A stretch of 64,000 nucleotides of DNA from Shewanella atlantica. GTDB taxonomy: Bacteria > Pseudomonadota > Gammaproteobacteria > Enterobacterales > Shewanellaceae. A program made the translations under genes and the position numbers. Within the stretch, counting starts at the first letter, position 1; every line of letters begins with the position of its first letter. The stretch is from the NCBI RefSeq assembly GCF_003966265.1, contig NZ_RXNV01000001.1, positions 1,054,001 through 1,118,000 of the forward strand. Direction: 5' to 3'. Below the pieces are notes generated by a model. It made no database searches, was not told where the DNA came from, and saw only the letters and a program-made list of their open reading frames with translations. Of the stretch, positions 1 to 9,445 are shown piece after piece.

Positions 1-1006
1 TGATGATAACGACAAACTTACGGTAAGAGATCTTGGTAAATAACTCATTAAAAAACTCAGAGCAGGCAGTAACCAGACCAATAACCGTCGTCAGACAAGC
101 CAGAGTAACCACAGCAGCCAAGAGTATCTGCCCCAGACTTCCAAACTCATGATTCACATACTTGGTTAAGATCACACCACCATTATCGGCACCAACGGCG
201 ATATCACCGGCGGTCGCGCCAAGATAGAAGAGTGAGATATAGACAAACGCGAGTCCGGCGGCAGCAATTAATGCGGCTCTGATCAGATACTTAGTCTGCT
301 GCTTACTATCACTCACCCCTTTTCTGCGAAGAATATCGATGATCAGCATACCGAAGATCAGTGACGCCAGTGTATCCATGGTGTTGTAACCTTCCAGGAT
401 CCCTTTGGTTAACGGATTGGACTGATAATCACCAACTGCTTGACCCACTTCTGCGCCGGGTAACAGGAATACAGAAGCCGCTAAACCGACCAAGAGTATC
501 AGCATGATAGGGGTCAGCACTTTACCGACACTATCAAGCAATTTACCCGGATAGAGCGCAAGTAACATGGCACCACCAAAGAAAATCACCGAATAGATCA
601 GCTGAGATACATTCAAGGTAATACCCGCCACCATAAAGGTCGCGCTGCTATCTTCGAGGAAAGGTTTAAAGCCCATTTCGTAAGCGACAAGCCCGGCACG
701 GGGAGCAGCAAAGGCAGGGCCGATAACGATATAGATGGCGACGGCAAATGCGGTGGCAGCGAACGCAGGCAATAGCCCCATCACTTTACCGTTTGCTTTA
801 GCTACTGCAATCAGGGTTATCAGAGGTAGAGTCACTGCAGTAATTAGAAAGCCAATCATGGCCAGCGTCATATTCTCACCCGCCATGAAGCCGGCCAGAG
901 GTGGAAAAATCAGGTTACCCGCTCCTAAAAAGAAAGCGAAGGTCATAAACCCTAACCCTAAGGTATCACCCATAGTCATCTGTTTATTTTGCACTTTTTG
1001 CCCCAT
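1..1006 (-). CDS. brnQ: Branched-chain amino acid transport carrier BrnQ, 3' end cut by the window
   Basis: Read on the minus strand, this open frame runs off the left edge, so the C-terminus is missing. The N-terminus contains the LIVCS-family signature LGLGFMTFAFFLGAGNLIFPP, then alternating hydrophobic helices including a segment with GPAFAAPRAGLVAYE, matching BrnQ sodium- or proton-coupled leucine/isoleucine/valine carriers of the inner membrane. About 335 of the usual 435-440 residues are present. The start at 1006 (ATG) is the most upstream in-frame ATG. It has no clear Shine-Dalgarno, and an internal GTG or the ATGs nine and eleven codons further in are possible alternatives. Nothing upstream on the same strand suggests an operon. 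The family call is secure; which amino acid is preferred cannot be read from sequence. Confidence 0.9.
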   Translation of the reverse strand, partial: MGQKVQNKQMTMGDTLGLGFMTFAFFLGAGNLIFPPLAGFMAGENMTLAMIGFLITAVTLPLITLIAVAKANGKVMGLLPAFAATAFAVAIYIVIGPAFAAPRAGLVAYEMGFKPFLEDSSATFMVAGITLNVSQLIYSVIFFGGAMLLALYPGKLLDSVGKVLTPIMLILLVGLAASVFLLPGAEVGQAVGDYQSNPLTKGILEGYNTMDTLASLIFGMLIIDILRRKGVSDSKQQTKYLIRAALIAAAGLAFVYISLFYLGATAGDIAVGADNGGVILTKYVNHEFGSLGQILLAAVVTLACLTTVIGLVTACSEFFNELFTKISYRKFVVII

Positions 1007-1468
1007 CAAATTGTGTTTTTAAACGATCTCAAATTATTACGCCCATCACAGGCACCACTAACATAGAGATAGAAAATTGTGTGTAAACTTTAGATTACAC
1101 TGGTCCGTGGTAAATTTGGCCGATACATGGCGAGTTTATGAACAGAAGCGGGAATATCTGACGCTAAAATTGTTTAAAACTGGTTTACCTTCCCGAAACT
1201 GGGTTAAAACCCAGGTTCCGGAGGCATACTATTATCAAAATCATCAGAGTTTGACAAGGAAACGCCTCAAAACGGGAACAATCAACACCAGAAGTTAAAC
1301 CTTTAAATTACAAATTGACAACAAAGATCACCAGAGCCCAGCATTTACGGGCTCCGCTCGACCCGGTTTACAAAAATACAACACAATTAAAGGTCAGAAG
1401 CTTACTCCTCATAAGCGTCACGATAGAGTACAATTCCCGCCAATTTCATTCAGCAATAAACAATCCTG
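1007..1468. other. Intergenic region between divergent brnQ and trmN6
   Basis: This 460-base gap carries the promoters of both flanking genes but no gene I can support. A perfect 7-bp hairpin (CTGGGTT/AACCCAG) lies at 1199-1214, and a second one (GAGCCC/GGGCTC) at about 1334-1354. Neither has a T-tract. A 73-codon frame at 1077-1298 has no recognisable motif or ribosome site and I regard it as chance. Confidence 0.4.
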
Positions 1469-2203
1469 ATGGCCTTTACCTTTAAACAGTTTCATATAGA
1501 CGATTTTGGCTGCGGCATGCCCGTCAGCACAGATGCCGTGATCTTGGGTGCGTGGGCACCTCTGTCCGATGCACAAAACATTCTGGATATCGGCGCCGGC
1601 AGCGGCCTGCTTAGTTTAATGGCGACTCAGCGCAGTAATGCAGAGGTAACATCGGTTGAGCTCGATGATACCGCGGTCAACGCCTGCCAAAAGAATTTTG
1701 CCGCCTCACCCTGGACGTCCCGGCTGACAGTGATGCACTCGAGCGTACAGGACTTCAGCAAGCAGCATCTTGAGACTGAAGGGATGCTATTCGATCATAT
1801 CATCTGTAATCCGCCTTACTTTAAAGGTGGCACCCAATCACAGAATAAACTCAGGGCCCAGGCTCGCCATACCGGTACATTGGACTTTTGCGCGCTACTC
1901 GAGGCTATCGGCACACTGCTGGCGCCAAACGGTACGGCCAGCTTGATTTTACCCAGCCAGAGTATGAGTGAATTTGAGCTTTCGCTTGCAGACTCTTTGC
2001 TTGAGTTTAGTCAGGTAACCGATATCTCAGACTCTCAGCGAAAAACGCCTCATAGGCATCTCTTCACCCTTTGCCATAAGAGCAGCTGTGCACCGGCTAA
2101 ATCCATTGACCTTGTCACCGAGCACTTTTGCATCAAAGAGCTCGACGGCAGTTACACCGAAGAGATGAAGCAGTTGATCACCGGCTTTTATCTGAAATAC
2201 TAA
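1469..2203 (+). CDS. trmN6: tRNA1(Val) adenine-37 N6-methyltransferase TrmN6 (YfiC)
   Basis: A 244-residue SAM-dependent methyltransferase. The Rossmann SAM site is visible as LDIGAGSGLLSLM at residues about 40-52, followed by an acidic SVELDD. The catalytic adenine-N6 motif NPPYF sits at about residues 115-119 and is followed by KGG. The N-terminal FKQFHIDD and GMPVSTDAVILGAWAP are characteristic of the YfiC branch, which methylates A37 of tRNA1(Val). Length equals the usual 240-250 residues. In Escherichia coli trmN6 neighbours srmB; here srmB follows 155 bases downstream on the same strand with its own promoter-like sequence, so linkage is kept although the orientation differs from E. coli. 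Confidence 0.93.
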   Translation: MAFTFKQFHIDDFGCGMPVSTDAVILGAWAPLSDAQNILDIGAGSGLLSLMATQRSNAEVTSVELDDTAVNACQKNFAASPWTSRLTVMHSSVQDFSKQHLETEGMLFDHIICNPPYFKGGTQSQNKLRAQARHTGTLDFCALLEAIGTLLAPNGTASLILPSQSMSEFELSLADSLLEFSQVTDISDSQRKTPHRHLFTLCHKSSCAPAKSIDLVTEHFCIKELDGSYTEEMKQLITGFYLKY

Positions 2204-2299
2204 AGGTGCTTGGTGAGCCACTATCTAAACACCGTAAATGGGGAAGCAGCAAAGTTTAATCACCCTGAGCCGCTTTTCCTCATTGGGCTCAACTAATGA

Positions 2300-2328
2300 T
2301 TTAAGTTAGTGCGATTAACCTTTATAAT
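2300..2328 (+). promoter_or_regulatory. Probable sigma-70 promoter of srmB
   Basis: A perfect -10 hexamer TATAAT lies at 2323-2328, about 30 bases before the srmB ATG. A weak -35 (TTTAAG, 2300-2305) sits at 17-base spacing. Confidence 0.5.
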
Positions 2329-2358
2329 GTTCGGCTATTATTTATTGAGACGCTGCAC

Positions 2359-3585
2359 ATGCAATTTGAAGATCTCCTGCTTGACCCTATTTTACTAGAG
2401 TCATTGAAAGCCATGGGCCATCACAAGCCTACCACCATACAGCAACAAACGATCCCATTGGCCATGGATCAGCGGGACATTCTTGCGCGTGCACCGACAG
2501 GGACAGGTAAAACTGCCAGCTTCCTTTTGCCGGCACTTCAGCACCTGATCGACTTCCCGAGACGCTTTTCAGGTCAGGCTCGTATCCTGATTTTGACCCC
2601 AACACGCGAACTCGCGAGCCAAATCCACAGATATGCCTCTCACCTGGCTTCTGAATTGGATTTCAATACCGTCATCATCACAGGCGGTGTGCCTTATGGG
2701 CCACAAGAGGAAGCCCTGAAAGGCAACGTCGATATCTTGGTAGCGACACCCGGTCGATTGATGGAATACCTCGACAAGGGTCAGTTTAATGCCGAAGAAG
2801 TTGAAGTTCTGGTTATCGATGAAGCCGACAGAATGTTGGATATGGGCTTCTCTGCCGTCGTCGAAACCATAGCTATCGAATCAGTGGGTCGCAAGCAGAC
2901 CATGCTGTTTTCCGCCACCCTTGAGGGGAGTGACGTAGGCCGTTTCTCTCATCAACTGCTGACTGACCCGGTTAAAGTTGAAGCCGAGGCGCCTCGCAGT
3001 GAAAAGGCTAAGATTCATCAGTGGATCCATATCGCCGATGATAAAGAGCATAAATTCAAACTCTTATGTAGCATCTTACAACAAGAAGAGACCAAGCGAG
3101 CCATCGTCTTCGTTAAGACTCGCGAGGCGGTCGCCAGCCTGGAAGGGTTACTGCAGAAAGAAGGCATTCCATGTAGCTTTATGCGTGGTGATATGGAGCA
3201 GAAGCAGCGCTTCCAAGCCCTTGGGCGTTTCACTAAAGGCGAAGTGAATGTGTTATTGGCTACCGATGTGGCCGCACGTGGTATCGATGTCGATGACATC
3301 ACCCATGTGATCAACTTCGATATGCCCAGATCTGCAGACACTTATGTTCACCGTATCGGCCGTACAGGTCGCGCCGGCGCAAAAGGCACAGCAATATCTT
3401 TGGTCGAAGCCCATGATATTCGGGTGGTAGGTAAGATTGAACGTTACATGGATCAGCCACTTAAGCGTCGATTCATCAAAGATCTCAGACCTAAGAATAA
3501 AGAAGCTAAGCCACCGGGAAAAAACAAAGTAAAGCCTGGTGAAAAGACTTTCAGCAAGAAAAACAAAAAGAAGAAAAAGAAGTAA
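2359..3585 (+). CDS. srmB: ATP-dependent RNA helicase SrmB (DEAD box)
   Basis: A 408-residue DEAD-box helicase. The Q motif (TTIQQQTIPLAM) is at about residues 26-37, Walker A APTGTGKT at about 45-52, PTRELA, TPGR, the DEAD box as DEADRMLDMGF near 155, SAT near 181, and the C-terminal motifs ATDVAARGID and HRIGRTGRAG. The tail is a run of lysines (KKNKKKKKK) typical of RNA-binding extensions. SrmB in E. coli acts early in assembly of the 50S ribosomal subunit. The match to SrmB rather than RhlE or CsdA rests on the start (LLDPILLESLKAMG), the sequence ALQHLIDFPRR and the linked trmN6. A strong terminator follows 30 bases after the stop. Confidence 0.92.
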   Translation: MQFEDLLLDPILLESLKAMGHHKPTTIQQQTIPLAMDQRDILARAPTGTGKTASFLLPALQHLIDFPRRFSGQARILILTPTRELASQIHRYASHLASELDFNTVIITGGVPYGPQEEALKGNVDILVATPGRLMEYLDKGQFNAEEVEVLVIDEADRMLDMGFSAVVETIAIESVGRKQTMLFSATLEGSDVGRFSHQLLTDPVKVEAEAPRSEKAKIHQWIHIADDKEHKFKLLCSILQQEETKRAIVFVKTREAVASLEGLLQKEGIPCSFMRGDMEQKQRFQALGRFTKGEVNVLLATDVAARGIDVDDITHVINFDMPRSADTYVHRIGRTGRAGAKGTAISLVEAHDIRVVGKIERYMDQPLKRRFIKDLRPKNKEAKPPGKNKVKPGEKTFSKKNKKKKKK

Positions 3586-3616
3586 ACGTTTAGCTTCTAA
3601 ATTTAATTCTATTATG

Positions 3617-3643
3617 AGAGCCGCTATCAGCGGCTCTTTTTTT
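3617..3643 (+). terminator. Rho-independent terminator of srmB
   Basis: A perfect 9-bp stem AGAGCCGCT/AGCGGCTCT closes a 3-base loop and runs into seven or more T residues. Confidence 0.9.
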
Positions 3644-4092
3644 GCCTGGAAAGAATCATAGAGATTCGCGGCTGAAGCCGCTCCTACATTAAGAGCCTGC
3701 CACTCCAGCTATATCTCAAGCACTAACAGGCATGGGTCCTGAAACAAGACCCGGAATGACGGCGAAAAGCAGGAACATTCGAATTTTTTTGCCGCTTACA
3801 ACTTCCAATCTTCAAGTATCTCTTACCACTTAAACCTTATCCCTTATAAATACCAAGCTTCAAGCCCCCCATACTATTTTAGCTCTAACTAGAGTTCGTA
3901 ACATTCTCCCCTTCAAGGCCTGAAAATAAAAAAGAGTGTGCTTTTAACGACTTCTAACTCATCTTTTACAGCTTATCTCAGGCTTTGCCGTGGCAATTGA
4001 TACATTTTATTTACAAAAACAGATGTATCCCGCCCTTCTACTCTGGTAATTTAGGGCTTAGAAGAATTTCAGCATGGAAAAGCGGGATAACA
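3644..4092. repeat. Gene-free gap with a REP-like palindrome
   Basis: The gap holds a short palindrome GCGGCTGAAGCCGC at 3668-3681, followed by TCCTAC. This matches the form of REP palindromes of Pseudomonas and relatives (GGAGCGGCTTCAGCCGC on the other strand). A second fragment at about 3730-3770 (GACCCGGAATGACGGCG) looks like the edge of another degenerate repeat. The rest is AT-rich and must hold the promoter of the efflux operon, but no convincing promoter was picked out. Confidence 0.5.
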
Positions 4093-5310
4093 ATGATAAA
4101 AACAATACTCAGGAGATTAACTCCCCTCTATATTCTTGTCTTTTTTGGCGTAGCCGCTTGGCTTCTCATTAGCACCAAGGAGGCTCCTGAACAGAAGGAA
4201 GAGCAAAAACCTATCCCAATCGTTGATGTGGTTAAGGTAGAGCAGAAAACAGTTTCATTGAACCTGCCCTCCTATGGTGTGGTAAACCCAAAGAACAAGA
4301 CTCAACTGGTCACAGAAGTTCAAGGCAGGCTATTAACCATCTCCGCCAACTTTGTTGCAGGTGGCGTAGTGAAAAAAGGCGAACAGCTTGCAGTCATTGA
4401 ACCATCGGATTATGAAGCAGATCTCAATCAAGCTCAGGCCAGCTTGGCACAGGCACAGGCGGCTTTAGAGGAGGAGATAGCTCGCGGTGAAGTGGCTAAG
4501 AATGATTGGAAAGGCTATGACGGAGGACTCCCGCCGGAGCTGGGATTACGCCTGCCTCAACTCAAGAAGGAGCAAGCTAATGTTAAATTTGCCCAAGCCT
4601 CACTAGCACGCGCTAAGCGTAACCTTGAGAGAACCGTTATTCGTGCGCCTTTTGAAGGGATAATCAAGACAAGAAGCGTAGATCTGGGCCAATACGTGAC
4701 TTTAGGCACTAACCTGGGTGAACTTTATGACACTCGCATTGCGGAGATCCGTTTACCACTCGCCAATAACGATCTCGCCTATCTGGAGTCGGTAGACAAT
4801 CCTGATACAGAGGTCACTCTCAGTGCATCCTTAGCTGGAAAAACCGTCACCTGGACAGGTAATATCATTCGCAGCGAAGGCGTGATCGATGCCGAAAACC
4901 GTATGGTTTATCTGGTTGCCGAAATTAAAGACCCATACCAGAGAAAAAGCAGCACTGAGGGTCAACTCCCCCTCAAGTACGGCAGTTTTGTCACGGCTGT
5001 GATAAAGGGCCGTACCGTAGATGGCATAGTTCAACTCCCTCGCCATATTGTCCGTAATGGCCAGGTCGCCGTTATCTCAGCCGATAACATTATTGAGGTT
5101 CGTGAAGTCAATGTCGTAAGAACCGATGTTAACAGTGTTTATATCAAAGATAGCTTGCAAGATGGCGAACGTGTCTCGTTAACTAAGTTGACAAATGTCT
5201 CATCTGGCCAGCTCGTCAAAATCTTAGGTGAAGCGAATGAAAATGGCACTAACCTGCCCGAAACCGATATTGCAAAAGAGCGGCGTTTAGCCGCGGCGGG
5301 TGATCAATAA
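4093..5310 (+). CDS. RND efflux periplasmic adaptor (membrane fusion protein)
   Basis: A 405-residue HlyD/AcrA-type adaptor. It starts with a membrane anchor at about residues 6-26 (LTPLYILVFFGVAAWLLI), has no lipobox, and continues with the barrel-sandwich half-motif (GRLLTISANFVAGGVVKKGEQL), an alpha-hairpin rich in alanine and glutamine (QAQASLAQAQAALEEE) and the returning lipoyl half (RTVIRAPFEGIIKTRSVDLGQYV). Such adaptors link an inner-membrane RND pump to an outer-membrane channel. The frame extends upstream to a TTG at 3985, but the ATG at 4093 directly precedes the anchor and gives the usual family length, so I chose it. The stop overlaps the permease start by one base (TAATG), implying translational coupling. 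No outer-membrane channel gene is adjacent. The substrate is unknown. Confidence 0.88.
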   Translation: MIKTILRRLTPLYILVFFGVAAWLLISTKEAPEQKEEQKPIPIVDVVKVEQKTVSLNLPSYGVVNPKNKTQLVTEVQGRLLTISANFVAGGVVKKGEQLAVIEPSDYEADLNQAQASLAQAQAALEEEIARGEVAKNDWKGYDGGLPPELGLRLPQLKKEQANVKFAQASLARAKRNLERTVIRAPFEGIIKTRSVDLGQYVTLGTNLGELYDTRIAEIRLPLANNDLAYLESVDNPDTEVTLSASLAGKTVTWTGNIIRSEGVIDAENRMVYLVAEIKDPYQRKSSTEGQLPLKYGSFVTAVIKGRTVDGIVQLPRHIVRNGQVAVISADNIIEVREVNVVRTDVNSVYIKDSLQDGERVSLTKLTNVSSGQLVKILGEANENGTNLPETDIAKERRLAAAGDQ

Positions 5311-8300
5311 TGGTGCCACAAACAGGGATAATGGCTTGGTTTGCCAGAAATACGGTTGCCGCTAATTTGCTTATGGCTTTCCTGATCCTTGGGGGGTTAT
5401 TCAGTAGTTTTTTTGTCATCAATAAAGAGATATTTCCCTCTTTTGAACTAAACTATCTGCAAATTTCTGTTGCCTATCCGGGTGCTGCTCCCCAAGAGAT
5501 CGAAGAGGGGATCAACATAAAAATTGAGGAATCGATTCAGGATATTGATGGCATCAAGAAGGTCACTTCGGTTGCCAGTGAAGGCGTGGGCTCGGTGACC
5601 ATTGAGGTTCAGGACAGCTACGATCCTCAAGATATCCTCGATGAAGCAAAACTCAGGCTCGATGCCATCTCTACCTTTCCGGATAATATCGAAAAACCTA
5701 ATATCTTCCGTATCAAACCGGAAAACAATGTTATCTGGGTCTCTGTCTATGGTGATCTCGACCTGCACGAGATGAAGGAGCTGGCTAAAAGCATCAGAGA
5801 AGATATCACTTCACTGCCTTCTGTCACCCGTGCAAAGGTCGCCGGCGTCCGTGATTACGAGATAGGCATTGAGGTATCGGAAGATAAACTCAGAGAGTAT
5901 GGACTTAGCTTTGCCCAAGTAGCAAAAGCGGTGCAGAGCTCCTCAATCGATCTTCCCGGAGGTTCTATTCGGGCACAGGATGGTGACATTCTACTGAGAA
6001 CCAAGGGCCAGGCTTATACCGGCGATGACTTTTCGAAAATAGTGGTCTCTACCCGAACCGACGGTAGCCGAATCATGTTGCCACAAGTCGCCACGATTAA
6101 GGATGACTTTGAGGAGAGACTCGAGTACACCCGCTTTAACGGAAAACCCGCGGCAATTATCGAAGTCACCAGTATTGACGATCAAAACGCGCTGGATATC
6201 TCGGCGCAGGTAAAAGAGTACATCGCCGAGCGTAGCAAGACTCTGCCGGCCTCAGCCAAACTTGATACCTGGGGCGACCTGACTCACTACCTCAAGGGAC
6301 GTTTGAACATGATGTTATCCAACATGTTCTACGGGGCCGTGTTGGTATTTCTGATCCTCGCTCTCTTCCTTGATGTTAAGCTCGCCTTCTGGGTAATGAT
6401 GGGGCTGCCGGTCTGCTTCTTAGGCACCGCACTATTAATGCCTATCGAACCGTTTTCGATGTCGATTAACCTATTAACCCTATTCGCCTTCATTCTGGTA
6501 CTCGGTATCGTCGTCGATGATGCCATCGTGATAGGAGAGAGCGCCTATAGTGAAACCGAACGGCATGGCCATTCCCTGGATAATGTCATTAAAGGCGCAA
6601 AAAAAGTCGCCATGCCGGCCACCTTCGGGGTATTAACCACCATAGCGGCCTTTATTCCCATGTTGATGGTATCGGGCCCTCAGGGGATCATCTGGAAATC
6701 CATCGGGATGATTGTCATCCTCTGTCTGGTTTTCTCCCTGGTAGAATCTAAGCTTATCTTACCGGCGCATCTGGCTCATATGAAGCCGAAAAAACCAAAC
6801 CTTAACCCGAATGTCTTCGTGCGCTTTAAAGTTGCACTTAATAATAAGATCCAGCATTTTATCCATCATAAATATCGCTATTTTTTAGAGACCTGTATCA
6901 AGAATAGATATAGCGTTGTAGCGGTATTTATCGGAGTGCTCATTCTCTCTATCGCACTGGTTGTAAGTGGCACGGTGCGTTGGGTCTTCTTCCCCGATCT
7001 GCCTTCAGATTTCATTCAGGTTCAACTGGAGATGGAGCCTGGCAGCTCAGAAGACAATACTTTAAAGGTGGTAAAAGAGATTGAGGATGCACTCTATACC
7101 ATGAATGAGCAGATAGAAGATGAAGTGGGATACCCGGTCGTCAAGCACAGTTTTATCGACATGAGCTCGCGCACCTCAGCCTTTATCTTTGCCGAACTCA
7201 CCAAGGGTGAAGATCGTGAAGTCGATGGTGTGAGAATCGCCAACCTATGGCGTGAAAACATACCTGAACAGCTCTCGGTGAAGAAGCTTAATATCAATGC
7301 CAGCACCAATGATGCAGGCGCCGATATATCATTCAGGCTCTCCTCCAGTAATCTGGAGCAGCTTGCATTAGCCTCAGACGAGCTTAAAAACAAGCTGAAA
7401 ACCTATGAAGGTATCTATGATATTTCCGATAACTACTCATCGGGAAGCCATGAGATCCGTCTCAATATTAAGCCTGAAGCTGAAGCGCAAGGCTTAACCC
7501 TTTCGGATCTTGCCAGCCAGGTTCGCTATGGTTTCTACGGCTTCGAAGCGCAGAGGATATTGAGAAATAAGGAGGAGGTGAAAGTGATGGTGCGCTATCC
7601 GCTCGATCAGCGCCGCTCTGTAGGTCATCTTGAAAATATGATGATCCGTACCCCCAGTGGGATCTCGGTCCCCTTCTCTACCGTGGCCGAAATTGAATTG
7701 GGCGACTCCTACTCATCTATCACACGTGTCGATGGTCGCCGTGCCATTTCCATTATCGCCAATGCAGATAAGGATAAGGTAGAACCATCTAAAATCGTTG
7801 CCGAAATTCAGGAGGAGTTTCTGCCTTATTTAGAAACTCAATATCCACAAATTTCGACAACCTTAGATGGTGGCAGCGCCGATGAGCAAAGTGCGCTGAT
7901 TAGCTTAGTGCAAGGTTTCTTATTTGCACTATTTGCTATCTATGCCTTAATGGCGATACCGCTTAAATCCTATAGCCAGCCATTGATCATCATGGCCGTG
8001 ATCCCATTTGGTATCATAGGGGCATTGTTTGGTCACCTGATCCAGGGGTTAGCACTCAATATCCTCAGTCTATGTGGCATAGTCGCACTTGCGGGCGTTG
8101 TCGTAAATGACTCACTCATCCTGGTCGACTTTGTTAATAAGGCTCGCGCTCAGGGGCAATCGATAACCCAAGCCGCCGTTGACTCCGGTTGCCATCGTTT
8201 CCGTGCGATTATCTTAACGTCATTAACCACTTTTGTGGGTCTTGTCCCCATCCTCTTAGAGACAAGTTTGCAAGCACAGATCGTGATACCTATGGCGACC

Positions 8301-8477
8301 TCACTCGCCTTCGGGATCTTGTTCTCTACTGTGGTGACGCTGATTTTGATCCCCTTGCTTTATATCGTACTGGACGATGTAAAGCGGTTTTTCTCATGGC
8401 TGGGAAGAGCGCTGCGACGTTTCTATAACTGGTGGTGGCAACCAAAGCCAACACCTAATCAAGATGGCATGGCTTAA
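5310..8477 (+). CDS. RND efflux transporter permease (AcrB/MexB superfamily)
   Basis: A 1055-residue inner-membrane proton-driven exporter with the RND layout: TM1 near residues 14-34, a large periplasmic loop, six central helices, a second periplasmic loop and the final helices to about residue 1025. The TM4 proton-relay pair is present in VLGIVVDDAIVIGE (Asp-Asp near residues 402-403), and the matching second-half motif GIVALAGVVVNDSLILVDF is intact. The N-terminus MAWFARNTVAANLL eight codons in is the form seen in the family, so the true start could be 5331; the coupled ATG at 5310 is kept. It forms a two-gene operon with the adaptor upstream and ends at a strong terminator. Length is normal and no key residue is missing, so it should be functional. 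Drug, dye or metal specificity cannot be inferred. Confidence 0.9.
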   Translation: MVPQTGIMAWFARNTVAANLLMAFLILGGLFSSFFVINKEIFPSFELNYLQISVAYPGAAPQEIEEGINIKIEESIQDIDGIKKVTSVASEGVGSVTIEVQDSYDPQDILDEAKLRLDAISTFPDNIEKPNIFRIKPENNVIWVSVYGDLDLHEMKELAKSIREDITSLPSVTRAKVAGVRDYEIGIEVSEDKLREYGLSFAQVAKAVQSSSIDLPGGSIRAQDGDILLRTKGQAYTGDDFSKIVVSTRTDGSRIMLPQVATIKDDFEERLEYTRFNGKPAAIIEVTSIDDQNALDISAQVKEYIAERSKTLPASAKLDTWGDLTHYLKGRLNMMLSNMFYGAVLVFLILALFLDVKLAFWVMMGLPVCFLGTALLMPIEPFSMSINLLTLFAFILVLGIVVDDAIVIGESAYSETERHGHSLDNVIKGAKKVAMPATFGVLTTIAAFIPMLMVSGPQGIIWKSIGMIVILCLVFSLVESKLILPAHLAHMKPKKPNLNPNVFVRFKVALNNKIQHFIHHKYRYFLETCIKNRYSVVAVFIGVLILSIALVVSGTVRWVFFPDLPSDFIQVQLEMEPGSSEDNTLKVVKEIEDALYTMNEQIEDEVGYPVVKHSFIDMSSRTSAFIFAELTKGEDREVDGVRIANLWRENIPEQLSVKKLNINASTNDAGADISFRLSSSNLEQLALASDELKNKLKTYEGIYDISDNYSSGSHEIRLNIKPEAEAQGLTLSDLASQVRYGFYGFEAQRILRNKEEVKVMVRYPLDQRRSVGHLENMMIRTPSGISVPFSTVAEIELGDSYSSITRVDGRRAISIIANADKDKVEPSKIVAEIQEEFLPYLETQYPQISTTLDGGSADEQSALISLVQGFLFALFAIYALMAIPLKSYSQPLIIMAVIPFGIIGALFGHLIQGLALNILSLCGIVALAGVVVNDSLILVDFVNKARAQGQSITQAAVDSGCHRFRAIILTSLTTFVGLVPILLETSLQAQIVIPMATSLAFGILFSTVVTLILIPLLYIVLDDVKRFFSWLGRALRRFYNWWWQPKPTPNQDGMA

Positions 8478-8519
8478 ACGCTCTAAAAATAGGAAACAAT
8501 AGATAGAGAAACAATAAAA

Positions 8520-8541
8520 GGGAGGCACGGCCTCCCTTTTT
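8520..8541 (+). terminator. Terminator of the RND efflux operon
   Basis: A 7-bp perfect stem GGGAGGC/GCCTCCC with a 3-base loop is followed by five T residues. Confidence 0.9.
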
Positions 8542-8615
8542 CGATCTGACCGACAGTTTCATCATCATAGTTCCTATAGAATCGGTACCATTATTTACCA
8601 GTATTACTCCCTCCT

Positions 8616-9293
8616 ATGACTCTTGCACCTCAATCCGCTTCAACCAGCACTAAGTCCATAAACGATCCCGTGACAGACCCAGCTTCGAAGAACATGAGTT
8701 CGACACTGGTTTATGATATTCGAAACAGCCGTTATCTGAACATCACCGGGCGCTGCACTCTACGCTGTCAGTTTTGTCCGAAGCATAATGGCAGCAAGCA
8801 GGTTCATGAGTACCAATTAGATCTGAATCATCAGCCCAAAGCGGAAGAGATCATCCCATTGCTGGGTGATGTTGAGAATTTTGATGAATACGTATTCTGC
8901 GGTTATGGCGAGCCCACCCTCAATTTAGACACCCTGCTCACCATAGCCAAAGAGATCAAACACAGAGGGGGATATGTCAGGGTCAATACCGATGGTTTAG
9001 GCAACCTTTTCCATAGGCGTAATATTTTGCCGGAACTCGCGGTTTGTGTAGATGCCCTTTCCATTTCACTTAACGCCGATACCGAGCAGGCCTATATCGA
9101 ACACTGCCGGCCTAAGCTTAAAAACGCCTATCAAAGCGTCAGCGAATTTATTCGCCTTGCCCCAGGTTATATTAAGAACGTTCAAGTCTCTGCCATAGAT
9201 GGGCTAGAAGGTGTCGACATCGCGGCTTGCAGGGAGTTTGTCGAGACCAGTGGTGCAGAATTTAAACACAGGATGCTCGGCGTCGTCGGATAG
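8616..9293 (+). CDS. Small radical SAM protein, TatD-linked type
   Basis: A 225-residue protein with the radical SAM cluster motif CTLRCQFC (CxxxCxxC) at about residues 51-58, a second conserved patch FCGYGEPTLN (the GGE-like SAM-binding segment) near 98-107, and a beta strand VRVNTDG. It resembles short radical SAM proteins found next to or fused with TatD nucleases, but no tatD gene is nearby here. Two starts are possible: ATG 8616 and ATG 8694. The second removes a 26-residue low-complexity lead that has no counterpart in the family as I know it; neither has a clear ribosome site. It lies alone between the efflux terminator and the next gene. The substrate is unknown. Fold assignment is firm, subfamily moderate. 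Confidence 0.75.
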   Translation: MTLAPQSASTSTKSINDPVTDPASKNMSSTLVYDIRNSRYLNITGRCTLRCQFCPKHNGSKQVHEYQLDLNHQPKAEEIIPLLGDVENFDEYVFCGYGEPTLNLDTLLTIAKEIKHRGGYVRVNTDGLGNLFHRRNILPELAVCVDALSISLNADTEQAYIEHCRPKLKNAYQSVSEFIRLAPGYIKNVQVSAIDGLEGVDIAACREFVETSGAEFKHRMLGVVG

Positions 9294-9445
9294 TAAACAG
9301 TGAGATAAAACAACAGCCCCAGATCATGCAACTGATCTGAATCACATTAATTATCACTAGGTTAGAAGGGTGTAACTGGCAGTGTCCGAAATGTGGATTT
9401 ATGCTAACATGAACATCCATAAAATAAACAACATTAAAACTCTAA

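Noticed and set aside
735..1022. 95-codon frame on the plus strand
   Set aside because: It lies antisense to the clear BrnQ coding sequence and has no family motif.
1077..1298. 73-codon frame in the brnQ-trmN6 gap
   Set aside because: No ribosome site, no recognisable domain, and it crosses a perfect hairpin.
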